DNA from: Saccharomycopsis fibuligera x Saccharomycopsis cf. fibuligera
Lineage: Eukaryota > Ascomycota > Saccharomycetes > Ascoideales > Saccharomycopsidaceae
Length of the DNA stretch: 64,000 nt
Reading direction: 5' to 3'
Assembly (NCBI GenBank): GCA_001936135.1
Contig: CP012813.1
Location: forward strand, 186,001 to 250,000
How positions within the stretch are numbered: the stretch's first letter is position 1; each line of letters begins with the position of its first letter. Below the pieces are notes generated by a model. That model was not told the origin of the DNA. It saw only the letters and a program-made list of their open reading frames with translations, and did no database searches. Made by a program: the position numbers and the translations under genes. Of the stretch, positions 10,903 to 21,318 are shown piece after piece.

Positions 10903-12066
10903 TTAAGCACTACCAGCAGCAGCCTTCTTGGCTTTTTTCTTGTTGGTCTTCAATGGTTGTTTCAACAAGTCCAAGATTTTTTCATCTTCAATCTTGTATT
11001 CAGATTCAACAGTATTGATGTCAAAGTTAGAAGCAGCCAATTTAACAAGACCGTTCTTGGTCAAGGCAACAGTGCTAAAGAATTGAGCAATGATTTCGCC
11101 TTCTTTTTCTTGAACGACATCGTAAGCAGTCATAACGTTGTGGTTAACACATTCTTGCAAACCCATTCTACCTTTGGTTGGTTCTTTCAATTCACGGATT
11201 GGGACTGGGAAGTGAGCGGATTTGCTCTTAATTTCACCCAAAGCTTGGTGAGAAGCCTTCAATTTCAAAGAGTAGTTGTTACCGGTTAACTTGTAAATGG
11301 TTGTTTTGATGTCACCGGATTTAGCCTTACCGTCCTTGGAAGAACTGATCAAGATGTCCAAACCAAACACATCACCAACTTTGAAATTCAAAGATGGAAC
11401 TTGACTCTTTTGACTTTCATTTGGATTGATGATAATTTCTTTTTCACCTAACGCCACGTTTCTCTCTTGGTTGTAAGATAACATACCTTCCAATGGGGTG
11501 GTGTTGTATGCACTAGCAATCTTGCCAACAACGTTGGTAACATCGTAGTTTTTCTTGTCTTCTCTAATCAATCTGAAAGCGGCTTCAGTGGCATAATAAG
11601 CAGCAGAGATAACATCGGCAGCTTTACCAGTGATCTTAACACCTTCTGGTTGACCGACAACGATGGTTTCACCAACGCTAGAAACAAAACCGTCTATTTG
11701 AGCACCAAGTTGGATCTTGACAACATCACCTTGTTTCAAAGTCAAGTTAGCAGCCTTATCATCGGCACTAGCTGGAGACAAGTATTCAGCAATGTTGTTT
11801 GGAGAAATGGTGGTTGGGAAACCAATACCTTTGGATTCAACTTTGCTCTTTTTGCTGTTGTAGATCTTAGAGGTTTCTTCGACAAGCAATTCGTCACCGT
11901 ATTTACATAATTCAAAGATAGTAGCCCCTGGAATGGACAATTTCTTGACCTCAGCTAACACACGGTTGGCGATTTCACCGGCGGTCTTGTACTTGGTGAT
12001 GACATCGGAGTTGTTGATGGTGTAATCTGGCTTGGCGTCAGCAGCGGCGGTAGCGGTAGTAGACAT
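10903..12066 (-). CDS. Cdb4/EBP1 (PA2G4)-family protein
   Basis: Intronless, 387 aa. The N-terminal part (Y-T-I-N-N-S-D-V-I-T-K-Y-K-T-A-G-E-I-A-N) and the following pita-bread fold match the proliferation-associated 2G4/EBP1 family, including fission yeast Cdb4. These derive from methionine aminopeptidases but lack the metal-binding set. Length is usual for the family (about 380-395). The C-terminus is Lys/Ala-rich (K-K-K-A-K-K-A-A-A), as in EBP1, which binds ribosomes and structured RNA. Budding-yeast Arx1, the 60S export factor, is a more distant relative, so a role at the large ribosomal subunit is plausible by family. Codon choice is restricted, suggesting good expression. It is divergent from PDS5 with a 645-bp shared upstream region. 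Confidence 0.88.
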   Translation of the reverse strand: MSTTATAAADAKPDYTINNSDVITKYKTAGEIANRVLAEVKKLSIPGATIFELCKYGDELLVEETSKIYNSKKSKVESKGIGFPTTISPNNIAEYLSPASADDKAANLTLKQGDVVKIQLGAQIDGFVSSVGETIVVGQPEGVKITGKAADVISAAYYATEAAFRLIREDKKNYDVTNVVGKIASAYNTTPLEGMLSYNQERNVALGEKEIIINPNESQKSQVPSLNFKVGDVFGLDILISSSKDGKAKSGDIKTTIYKLTGNNYSLKLKASHQALGEIKSKSAHFPVPIRELKEPTKGRMGLQECVNHNVMTAYDVVQEKEGEIIAQFFSTVALTKNGLVKLAASNFDINTVESEYKIEDEKILDLLKQPLKTNKKKAKKAAAGSA

Positions 12067-12711
12067 TGCGAATGGATGTTTCGTTTATTTTGCGTTTTTT
12101 GCTATTTTATGGGAGTATTCTGGTGCCTTGGTCAGTATATTATCCCCTTTATGAATTGAGTTTTCCAAGCGGGCGAATTGAGTTTTGCTTTCTCGATTCT
12201 GTTTTCCCGTCCTTCGCCTTCCACAAGAAAGAGAAAAAAAAATTTTTTAAGCAAAGCTGGGAACTGACAAAGTGATTACCCGGACTCAAGGGGATGAGCA
12301 CATTTTGTGGCCTATTTGCCGGCTGTTTGGCTGTTAATGAAAGAGAATGAGGAGCACGATTGTTAATGGATCCCTATGAGGGTCAATTAGCTATTTTAGT
12401 AATTGCGGAAGTTACAATAGCTTTATAGCTGAGCAAAGCGTCCAAATATTAAATATTATGTAAGTATATGTGAGAAATGACTAATTACATCTATTATTGC
12501 TGACTAACACACGCGTCCTTTTTCTCCGAAACGCCAGAAAATTTCAAACAAGGAAAACAAAGCAGCGATCAAACCATCGCCAACATCAGCGCTTAGCAGC
12601 TCTGTACAGCAATCATCTATATAAACACAGGGTCGCAGGCTTGAGAAGAAAGTAAATACGAGAAAGACTGTTGCAAACCAAAAATCGGGCACCCTCAGCC
12701 ATATTACTCCA
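12067..12711. other. Divergent promoter region, Cdb4-like / PDS5
   Basis: A 645-bp spacer between two outward-facing genes. It contains an MluI cell-cycle box (12511-12516) on the PDS5 side. No ORF or RNA gene recognised. Confidence 0.7.
12511..12516. promoter_or_regulatory. MluI cell-cycle box (ACGCGT) upstream of PDS5
   Basis: Perfect palindromic ACGCGT 195 bp upstream of the PDS5 ATG. In yeasts this is the MBF (Mbp1/Swi6) site for G1/S transcription, and cohesion genes are typical targets. One copy only, so binding is inferred. Confidence 0.6.
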
Positions 12712-15700
12712 ATGACCATGTATAGGCTCAAGTTCAGCGACGCTATTGTCCCTACTGTCAAAGACCCGATTTCCGTCAAGGTCCTCACTAAGCGCTTGTC
12801 TAAACTCAGCGAAGAGCTCTCGAATATTGACCAAGATCATGTTGATCTTGACAGTCTCACGGAAATTACCAAAAGCCTTATAAACAAAAAGCTTCTTAAA
12901 CACAATGACCACGGGGTTCAATCGCTCGTGGCCCTTTGTCTTGCGGATATTCTCAGACTCTACGCGCCGGATGCGCCTTATACCGCTACTCAGCTCACAG
13001 ATATATTCAAACTCTTCCTAAAAATATTCAAACATTTGGCGGCCCCTAATGATACCGCACCACATTATCAAGAAAATTTTGATCTTGTGGCAAAACTTGC
13101 TGAGGTCAGATCCATCATTTTGATCACTGACTTGCCAAAAGCTGATCAGCTAATCGAGGCGCTTTTCAACTTGTGTTACAATGATTTGGGTAAGCTGAAG
13201 AACTTGTCGCCACGATTGCTTCCTTTGATTGCAGACATTCTAAGCGAAATCTTTGCTGAGCTGGACACAATTCCTCAATCAGTACTAAAGCTAATTTTGA
13301 ATAAATTTTTGTCCAATGCTGCCGCACCCAAAGCAGTATCAGACGCATCTGCCACATCAGCTGCTCCAGCAGCCAGTGCTTCCGCGGTGACATCAACATT
13401 AATGGGTGCAGTGACAGTGACAAATCCAGGATTTGCTTTCACCGTTGCTATATGTGAAAGCAACCCAGTACGAATGGCTAGACAAATTGCACAATTCTTC
13501 TCTGAGATCTTGTATGAAAACTCGTCAGCAAAGAGAAACAATCGTGGTGGTTCTGTAAACAGTGATGACGAAGATGAAGATGAGGCCGATGCAGCACGGA
13601 TCAAAAGAAACAGCATATTCCAATTAGACGAAGTGGCATTGAAAAACCTTCAAAAAGTTCACAAACTTGTCGAGGAGATTTGGAAGTATGTGCCGGACAT
13701 TTTGTCATCGGTAATTGGATTAATTAACTCTGAGCTTTTTGCGGATAATGAAAAGATTCGTATTTTAGCCACCGAGACTATTGGTAACATTGTACGTTTC
13801 CAGCCCTCCAAACTCAATTTTATTTCAACTCACCAAGAAACTTGGCAAAATTGGGCCAAAAAGATTTTAGACTCCTCGACTTTAGTGCGCATAAAATGGG
13901 TTCAGATCGCTACAGAAATACTAAACTCGCGATTTGAATTGATTGGGGAAATATCCAGTGGGATAGTCAAGTCGTTAATTGATACCGATGAGAAAGTACG
14001 GCATGCTGCAGTGAAATCTGTTGGCAACAATCTCAAGAGTTTGCTTTTTCTGGGAAAATTTGCCAACAATTTGACTATAATGAATACTTTGGGCCAGTTG
14101 GCCAGAGAAAGAAACAAAGAAATTAGAACAGAAGCAATAAAGCTTTTGTCTAATATCTATGATTCTAAGTTTAATGAACTTCTTGAAGAAGAACATGTGT
14201 TGCAAGAGCTTGAGGAACAGCAGCATGCTAATGAAGAAGCAGAAAACGAGGAAGAAAACGAGGAAGCGAGCAGCGACAATGTCAACACTACAGACAAGAA
14301 CAAAAAAAACAACAGTAATACTACTACCGCAAGTTTGCAGAAACTCATTAGCTGGATCCCTGACCATATTATATCATTAATTTACATCAATGATAAAAGC
14401 ATAAATTATCTCATTGACAAACAACTCATTGAAAAAATCTTCTCACTAGACAGCAATACTGAGTATCGAGTTAAACGTCTCTTGCATATTGTTGCTAGCT
14501 TAAGCGACAAGTCTAAAACCGCTTTTTGGGCCATCAATAAGCGTCAAATCCAGCTTGCTAGTGGGTTACTACAATTTTTAAAATTGGTTACATTGTATCA
14601 TTCTCCAGGCGATGATAATAGCAAAGCATCAGTTGAAGAGAAATTGATCAAAGCCATTAATTGGCTCTGCGCAACAATTCCCGATGAGCTCAATCCTTTC
14701 AACGTGTTGGTCCGCTTTGTTAAACTTGATAACAAAAGATTTGTTCATTTAATAAAATTGTGTACTTCTTCAAACAGCGACTTTGATACAATAAAGAACT
14801 CATTCAAGGAATTCTTTAACAAGCTTAAGGACTCTAAAGTGATTAACAATGTTGATCCTCGCGGCACTGGTAACAGCAGCAGACATGATAATAATGATGA
14901 TGCAATATGGTCTAGTGGTGCCAATATTGTATCTGCTAATGAGATGTATGAAGTATGGAAATTAATAATGTATCGTTCGGCTATTATTTACTACAACAAG
15001 AGCAATGTCGTGAGTCTAGTACAATTTACAAAAAATGAATCAAGTGAGTTCTACAAGATTTCGGCTGAGCTCATTGAACAAATCTCAACCACTTTGCCAA
15101 AAGTTTTTGATTCGCATATTGATGAATTGGTATCATTAGTGATCAAGTCCGCTGAGAACAATGATGGTGCGAATCTTGCAGAATCAACCACTATCTTTGA
15201 TAGTGATAACGATGATACCAACACCACAGTCACCACCACCACAAATACCACGGCAATTGAATCACGTACTGCTAACGACAATAGAAAGTCCATTATTGCT
15301 ACATCTGTAACAAACAATTTTGAAAACTTGATCAATACTTTGCGCACAATTTACCATTTCTTTATTAAGTATCCAAAATATTTGCCTCAGGATAATGTCA
15401 ATTTTGCTAATGCTTTGATTTCCATTTCTACTGATGGCACACCACTAGAGGCCAAATTTGCAATTAAGCTTCTTTGCATATTCAATGAGTTTGATGCAGA
15501 AGAACATTTGCAAAAAATTTTACACGCCATTTTACCTCTTGATGTCAAAAATTTCAAATTCTCCACTCATTTGTCCATAATTTCGGAATTGTTCTTGTAC
15601 AAGCCAAATCTAATTGAGGATAGTGCTTCTGATATTACATCCTACTTAATTAAAGAGGTATTGCTTACCAACCATACGCTAGCCACCGAAGAAGAAAAAC

Positions 15701-17304
15701 AGAATCCAGAGACTGCTCCTCATTGGATCACTGAAGAACAACTTGAGCTTGGTAATTACGACCATTGCTATGCTAAAATGCTCACTTTGCGAATCTTTGT
15801 CAACCGCTTGAAAGCCCTTGATACTTCACCAGAAAATATTGACTCAACTGAACTAGCTAACTTGGTGCTAAAACTTTTAATCTCCTGTATTGGTAATGGC
15901 GGTGAGTTAGTTAACAGCAGTAGTCCTACTTATCCAACACCAAGATCTTTTCAGGCAAGACTTAGGCTTACTGCGGGGCTAATGTTGCTCAAATTGTCCA
16001 AATTACCTACATATAACAAGATGCTTAAACCAAGCACAATTAGCAGACTTGTTTATTTGATTCAGGATGAGAATATTGAGATCCGTAAAAGTTTTGTTAA
16101 GTATTTGCAAGATTATCTAAATGACGAATTGATTTCTCAGCGATATTTACCTTTGATTTTCTTCATGGCACATGAGCCAGACCTTGCATTGCGGAAAAGT
16201 GTTAAGACATGGATTTCTTCATCTTTTAATAGTCAGTTGGCCAGAGCTATGGCTGAGGATATTGGTTTTGAAAAAGCATATGTGCGATTATTGCATATGA
16301 TAGCTCATCATCAAGAGTTTATTGATTTGATCAATCAAGCGTATAAAGTTGATGAAGAGCAAACGATGACAAAGGATGAAAAAGCTGCTGTTGATAGCGA
16401 TAATGATAGTGATGGTAACGAAAACCATAATGAGCAAACAGCTACTAATATTAATATAAACATTGACCGGGACAATCAATTATTCAAGGCATATGCATTT
16501 GCGGTGAAGTATATTCTTTTTTATTTGGAGAGTATTGTCACCAAGGACAACATCTCCTTATTATTTTATTTCTCAAACCGGATCAAGCAGTACCGTGATG
16601 CCCTAATTAGTGACATTGACTATGAATTGGCTGCTGCTGCTGAATTAGAAACAGAAACAGAACCAAAGGAACCAGGAGCAGAATCGACACCAAAATCAGC
16701 TAAAACTCAGCGACCAGCATACATTGACAACATTTACCGGGTGGCTGAATTATCACTACTTTCCATCAAGATCTACAGAGAACGCAAAAATTGGATTATC
16801 CAAACATTCCCGGGTAAACTTCAACTTTCCAAAGATTTGTTTGCCCCTATGAAATCAACAAGAGAGGCACAGAAAGTTGCTTCCAGAACATACATTCCTG
16901 ACAAATTGGCCAAGAAACTAGAAACATTGATTAAGAGTGAAATTGGGATAGGTAGTGGGTCAAATGGACATGGGCTAAGAAGTAATAGAGGCAAAAAGAG
17001 AAACGGTAGTGGACATGGTAATGCTGGTAGTGGTGGCAATGGCGGCAAAAACAATGGATTCAAAAAATTCAAACGATCAACTAAGCCAAAGCAACGTTTG
17101 GATGGGAAGAATAATAATGAGAAAAAATACACATCAGTAAGAAGAAGCAGTAGAGTCAAAAAAGAAGTAAATTACGCAGACAGCGATGATGAAGATGAAG
17201 ATTTAGAGAAAGACCAAGATAACTATCGAGGATTAATGGCAGAGAATGGATCTGATGATGAGAGAGATGATGATGTGTTGAGTACTACTGGGTTAGGGTT
17301 TTAG
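12712..17304 (+). CDS. PDS5: Sister chromatid cohesion factor Pds5
   Basis: Intronless, 1530 aa. Pds5 binds the cohesin ring at the kleisin and controls its stability, release and acetylation on chromosomes. The N-terminal segment (conserved block near 90-165 including L-A-D-I-L-R-L-Y-A-P-D-A-P-Y) is characteristic. It is followed by long HEAT-repeat helices to about residue 1400. The C-terminal 150 residues are basic and Gly/Asn-rich with an R-R-S-S-R-V-K-K patch and a final acidic stretch. It is about 250 residues longer than S. cerevisiae Pds5, through Asp/Glu, Asn/Thr and Ala/Ser low-complexity insertions (about 200-235, 283-300, 500-545, 820-860). A second in-frame ATG lies two codons downstream of the first. 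CTG at 13195 falls in a helix just before the conserved K-N-L-S-P motif, where Ser decoding fits. Confidence 0.95.
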   Translation: MTMYRLKFSDAIVPTVKDPISVKVLTKRLSKLSEELSNIDQDHVDLDSLTEITKSLINKKLLKHNDHGVQSLVALCLADILRLYAPDAPYTATQLTDIFKLFLKIFKHLAAPNDTAPHYQENFDLVAKLAEVRSIILITDLPKADQLIEALFNLCYNDLGKLKNLSPRLLPLIADILSEIFAELDTIPQSVLKLILNKFLSNAAAPKAVSDASATSAAPAASASAVTSTLMGAVTVTNPGFAFTVAICESNPVRMARQIAQFFSEILYENSSAKRNNRGGSVNSDDEDEDEADAARIKRNSIFQLDEVALKNLQKVHKLVEEIWKYVPDILSSVIGLINSELFADNEKIRILATETIGNIVRFQPSKLNFISTHQETWQNWAKKILDSSTLVRIKWVQIATEILNSRFELIGEISSGIVKSLIDTDEKVRHAAVKSVGNNLKSLLFLGKFANNLTIMNTLGQLARERNKEIRTEAIKLLSNIYDSKFNELLEEEHVLQELEEQQHANEEAENEEENEEASSDNVNTTDKNKKNNSNTTTASLQKLISWIPDHIISLIYINDKSINYLIDKQLIEKIFSLDSNTEYRVKRLLHIVASLSDKSKTAFWAINKRQIQLASGLLQFLKLVTLYHSPGDDNSKASVEEKLIKAINWLCATIPDELNPFNVLVRFVKLDNKRFVHLIKLCTSSNSDFDTIKNSFKEFFNKLKDSKVINNVDPRGTGNSSRHDNNDDAIWSSGANIVSANEMYEVWKLIMYRSAIIYYNKSNVVSLVQFTKNESSEFYKISAELIEQISTTLPKVFDSHIDELVSLVIKSAENNDGANLAESTTIFDSDNDDTNTTVTTTTNTTAIESRTANDNRKSIIATSVTNNFENLINTLRTIYHFFIKYPKYLPQDNVNFANALISISTDGTPLEAKFAIKLLCIFNEFDAEEHLQKILHAILPLDVKNFKFSTHLSIISELFLYKPNLIEDSASDITSYLIKEVLLTNHTLATEEEKQNPETAPHWITEEQLELGNYDHCYAKMLTLRIFVNRLKALDTSPENIDSTELANLVLKLLISCIGNGGELVNSSSPTYPTPRSFQARLRLTAGLMLLKLSKLPTYNKMLKPSTISRLVYLIQDENIEIRKSFVKYLQDYLNDELISQRYLPLIFFMAHEPDLALRKSVKTWISSSFNSQLARAMAEDIGFEKAYVRLLHMIAHHQEFIDLINQAYKVDEEQTMTKDEKAAVDSDNDSDGNENHNEQTATNININIDRDNQLFKAYAFAVKYILFYLESIVTKDNISLLFYFSNRIKQYRDALISDIDYELAAAAELETETEPKEPGAESTPKSAKTQRPAYIDNIYRVAELSLLSIKIYRERKNWIIQTFPGKLQLSKDLFAPMKSTREAQKVASRTYIPDKLAKKLETLIKSEIGIGSGSNGHGLRSNRGKKRNGSGHGNAGSGGNGGKNNGFKKFKRSTKPKQRLDGKNNNEKKYTSVRRSSRVKKEVNYADSDDEDEDLEKDQDNYRGLMAENGSDDERDDDVLSTTGLGF

Positions 17305-17403
17305 TTGTTTTAATGTGTTATCTTTTTCTTTCTTTCTTTTTCTTTTGCTTTACTTGCTTTGCTTTTATTTGTTCGTTTAATTATTATTATTGTTGTTGTT
17401 ATT

Positions 17404-17404
<1 letters not shown>

Positions 17405-17445
<41 letters not shown>
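17405..17445. repeat. Poly(T) tract, 41 bp
   Basis: Uninterrupted 41 T about 100 bp after the PDS5 stop codon; the longest homopolymer in the window. Confidence 0.95.
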
Positions 17446-17449
<4 letters not shown>

Positions 17450-18455
17450 AGCTTTACTGCTCTACTTAATTATTTTCAAAGTGATCTGAAATCACTTACA
17501 CGTTTTTCTTTATTACGTACTGTTTATCCGTTAATATTCACGTTTTTTTACATTATTGAGTTATCACTGCTAGACCTTTTTTTATTGCTTTTCCTTATTC
17601 AAACTGTTATTAATTTGCCTTTTACAGTGACTACCCTCTGATTTTCTTTAACATCAATTACTAATGCATGTTATTAGTAGAGTTTATACTTACTACTATT
17701 TTTATAATCCTGGAGTGAAACGTTACTTGAACCTAACAAAGCTATTTATGAATGCTACTGTTGGTTGTACTAAAAGTACAACTAGTGCATTGCGTTGCAT
17801 AATACTCAACGTGTTTGGTTGATCCACATGATACATGTGGTTTCTGTATGCACTCAGCAAACCACTAAAAACTACATTTGGCTGCATCTTTACTGTCAAC
17901 TACTCATACAGATTTGTTAGTATAGCATCCGCATTGAGTAGAGCGTGGACTCTAAGGTTCCTCAGTGTTTATATTATTATTGGAATGCATTTTGGAATGT
18001 TTTTATGGCAAGCAGGCTATTGGGGAGATGTGCTTATCGATTAAGTGCCTCTGTTAATGTATCAGGTTGAGAGACTTTATTTCGAAAAAAATACTTTGGA
18101 TCATTTGAACTGACCTTGATAGTTAGTTTTATGGCTCCGGGTATTTATGATAATGTAGTTGAATCCTAGCTGTGAACAAAAAAAAAATAAAAAAAACTTG
18201 TTTTTGAAGCTAAACAGCCGAAAATGATAATAAGATTTGAGAAACTTGATAATCAAGAAGCTAAGCGGAACTAAATTGTGAAGTTAAAAATCATAAACAT
18301 TGCTAAAAAAACCAATACCAAAGACCTGAAATGAACTATTAAAAAACCATAGATAGAAAAATAAGAAGAAAATGTTAATAAATTATGAATAAAAACCCAA
18401 AAAAAGTAAATCTTCCCAATTACCCAAAATATAAACAAGAAAATAAAATAAAAAC

Positions 18456-18481
18456 AAAAAAAAAAAAAAAAAAAAAAAAAA
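18456..18481. repeat. Poly(A) tract, 26 bp
   Basis: Uninterrupted A run about 165 bp beyond the Yippee-family stop codon. Confidence 0.95.
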
Positions 18482-18645
18482 TCCTTCTGAGGTAAAAGAA
18501 AAAAATAACAATAATAAGAGGTAAAAAGAAAATTAGGGAGTAAAATATAACTGATTGTCTGAATGAAAATTAAATCAGTATCTGAAAATTAAATTATGAT
18601 AGCTCAAAACAAATTAAAAGTAAACTGAAAATCTGTAGTCTAAAA

Positions 18646-19946
18646 TCATAAGGGATTTCTAGAGTGCATATTTGATGGAACATTGCTATTAGCAGCAGCT
18701 GGATTATCACTATTTGCATTTGTAGAAAATCTCACTTGCACAGAACGGTTACTATCAAAATCATTGGTTATATTCTCTAATGCCATTGGGTCATTACCAC
18801 TGTTGAACAAAGCATTACCTGCTCTTAATAGACTTCTAAATTGAGGAATATAACTTCTTCGATTCGAGTGTTGTAGCAAATAATATGATTGAGGATCAAT
18901 TCTAAAACCTGCTGTAGGACTAGAGTCACTAGCCTCTTCTATTTGATCTTCATTTTCATCTTCACTACAACTGCTATTTTGAAGCTCTGCATCATCAACT
19001 TCTTCATTCCCGTCTTCAAAATTGACATCCTCCCCTTCATAGTAATAGCCATAATTATCATTATAGCACAAAAGAGGATTATTCTCGTCGATGCCATTAT
19101 CATGGCTACTAAAGTAATAATGAAAATGCTTAGAAAATCCAAAATGGTTGAGCAAATCTTTCTTCATTTCAAAATAATGCGAATTGTCCTTATATATTAC
19201 CTTATCGACATCATCAAGAGAGCTAAAGTCATTGATATTCATTCCTTCTTCTTCGCCTTCATCATCATCGCTAAAGTTATCATTATACTGCTGATCGTTA
19301 GTAAGATAGATATTGTTTCTATTCAATTGCATAGTAAATTCCTTCATTTTGTCAGGATCAAATTTTAGCTCTTTTGAATAACTGCTGTTATCATTAGTGG
19401 TATTGATAAATCCTGGAGATTTAGTTGACAAATAGCTTAATAGAGACTCTCCTGCCTTCAACTTTTTTATCAATATTGCTTCTATGACAAAATGGTTTTC
19501 TTTATATTTTTGCGAAGGTGCACTAGCTTCCAAGTATTTCCAACCAATGGTAGTTAAGCACTGTTTGCACTTGACGTCCTTCACTTTGAACATGCCTGTC
19601 ATGAGTTTTCTGACTTCGTATTTTCTAGGCATCACATAATTTATAAGTTTGCTTACAAAATACGCTTTCCCGTGAGAGCCCTTGAATTCCTAAAAAAAAT
19701 AATAGTTAGTAAAATAATATGCGCATATGCAGAGAAGAGGCAGCGGCTAATCAATGAGCTCTGTCAGTTTTAGGAAAGAACGATGAGATGAGCAACATCT
19801 GCACTAGTCATCGCACACAAAGGAAAGATACTTACACCAGGAATGATCCAGGTAGAGCTAAGCAAATGAGTAGAGCAGTTACCACAAGCATATATCAAGT
19901 ACTTGTGATTGACATCGTCAATTGTGTCAGTAATTTTGATCCCCAT
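18646..19946 (-). CDS. Yippee-family (Moh1-like) zinc protein with long acidic extension (intron)
   Basis: Two exons: 19946-19836 and 19689-18646. The 146-bp intron has donor GTAAGT, branch TACTAAC (19705-19711) and TAG acceptor. The product is 384 aa. Residues 1-105 form a complete Yippee domain: C21-G-N-C24, F-K-G-S-H-G-K-A-Y-F at 39-48, R-K-L-M-T-G at 64-69, C78-K-Q-C81, then G-W-K-Y and S-Q-K-Y-K-E. The four Cys bind zinc in the family. Members such as yeast Moh1 are usually 120-140 aa; human YPEL5 works with the GID/CTLH ubiquitin ligase. Here about 275 extra residues follow, rich in Asp, Glu, Asn, Ser and Tyr, ending in a Ser/Asn/Arg tail. The tail is one open frame and is probably disordered; its role is unknown. 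Confidence 0.88.
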
Positions 19947-21318
19947 TTTAGCAGATTGTTGGTGGCATAAAGTTGTTGCAGTCTTATCAAGCCACCTACA
20001 GGGTTGAGTTGAGGATAGTGAGAAAAATTAGAATGTAAGTAGTACGGACAGCGCAGTAACCGATGGGAGCAGAGCAGAATAGAATAGAGCAGGATAGAGC
20101 AGAGTAGTGCGAAGGTCTGGAATGAGATGTGGCCTGCTTTATGTATAACTGTACAATACAAACTCAATTGCAAGAGAAGCAAGGAAAAACTCAGGGCAAC
20201 TATCGCACAGAGCAGTAGAGCAGTGGAAAACAAAAAATGGCGGTATTGAAACTGAGATAAGCGCTCCGGGGCAGCAAATCGAAGAAAGCAAGAAAGCGGC
20301 AAAGAAGGGAAAAAATGGCTGCGCAAGTTAGAAGTGCACAAACTGTGGAGAAGGCACAAATCTAGAAGCTGGAGTAAATATAAATGAAGAGATAGTAAAT
20401 TTAAAAGAAAAAGATTAAGCGCTAGAGGGTGGCATTAGCATTCCAGCCAGCGGCAGCGAGGAAGGAAGTTGCTGGGGCCTCTAGGGTATTTATACATCTA
20501 GCAGTCTTTCTACGATGGTGCTAAACGCTGAGGGAGGTGAGAATACTATGAGTACACTAGCAGTATGTAGAACTATGAGCTGCCATGGCTACGCAGAAGG
20601 CGAATGAACGTCCCACGTCCGCGGGCATCGGGCATCGGGCATCGATGACGGTTGCAGCTGCTGCCATATAACTACAGTGTAAACTGACTGGCTATTCACC
20701 TTGTATGGCATATCACATGGCGGACCAGCGTCCTGCCACTGTTAGCGGATATGCGCCCTATCGCCATACAGTCACATTCAACCACAATTAGTACAATTGA
20801 CACAGTTGACACAATATTGGCACAGTACAGTACAAGCGCTCACTGGCCGTCCCAGGCCACTACCGCCCCTTGCTAACGGCACGCTGCAGCAGAGGCTAGA
20901 ATTCCATCAGCCACCCGTATCCAATGACTGAGCACCTACACAAACAAAGAGCTCCAGGGCTCGCTCGTGCCAACTGAACTGAGGTCATCTTCAGATTATA
21001 TAGGCAAGAATAGATAGTTATTTGAAGAACGCTTAACAGTATGTACACAATGTATTGTATTATATGATTGTTTCATCTCTTGTAGAGACTGAATATAGAA
21101 AGCTAAAAAACAAATAAAAAAAACGTTATACGCGTGCATGTATATTTACATAGTAGTAATCCATCTTAATCTCCTTCTTCTGATGATAATGATAATTATG
21201 AACTAGAATTAATAACTCCGTTCAAACAACATCCTCTACTCATTTCGGGATCCCAACCTCCATATTTATCCATTTTTTCCGCTAAATCTCACACACTCAA
21301 TCCTCAAACTCATATCGT
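19947..21318. other. 1.4-kb upstream region of the Yippee-family gene
   Basis: It contains a run of short AGAGCAG/ATAGAGCAG-like units (about 20065-20110), a triple GGCATCG repeat (20624-20644) and more GC-rich patches than other gaps. MRPL22 ends at 21319. Its length suggests a large regulatory region. No RNA gene recognised. Confidence 0.45.
20624..20644. repeat. Three tandem GGCATCG units
   Basis: Perfect 7-bp unit repeated three times, about 680 bp upstream of the Yippee-family start codon. It may bind a factor; unproven. Confidence 0.8.

Larger units (their letters stand above)
17305..18645. other. Intergenic region with long homopolymers
   Basis: A 1.3-kb convergent gap between PDS5 and the Yippee-family gene. 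It contains T/C-rich terminator-like sequence just after PDS5, a 41-T run (17405-17445), a 26-A run (18456-18481) and very AT-rich flanks. No gene recognised. Confidence 0.6.

Noticed and set aside
18889-19368. 159-codon ORF antisense to the Yippee gene
   Set aside because: Isoleucine/phenylalanine-rich mirror of the acidic, Asn-rich tail on the other strand.
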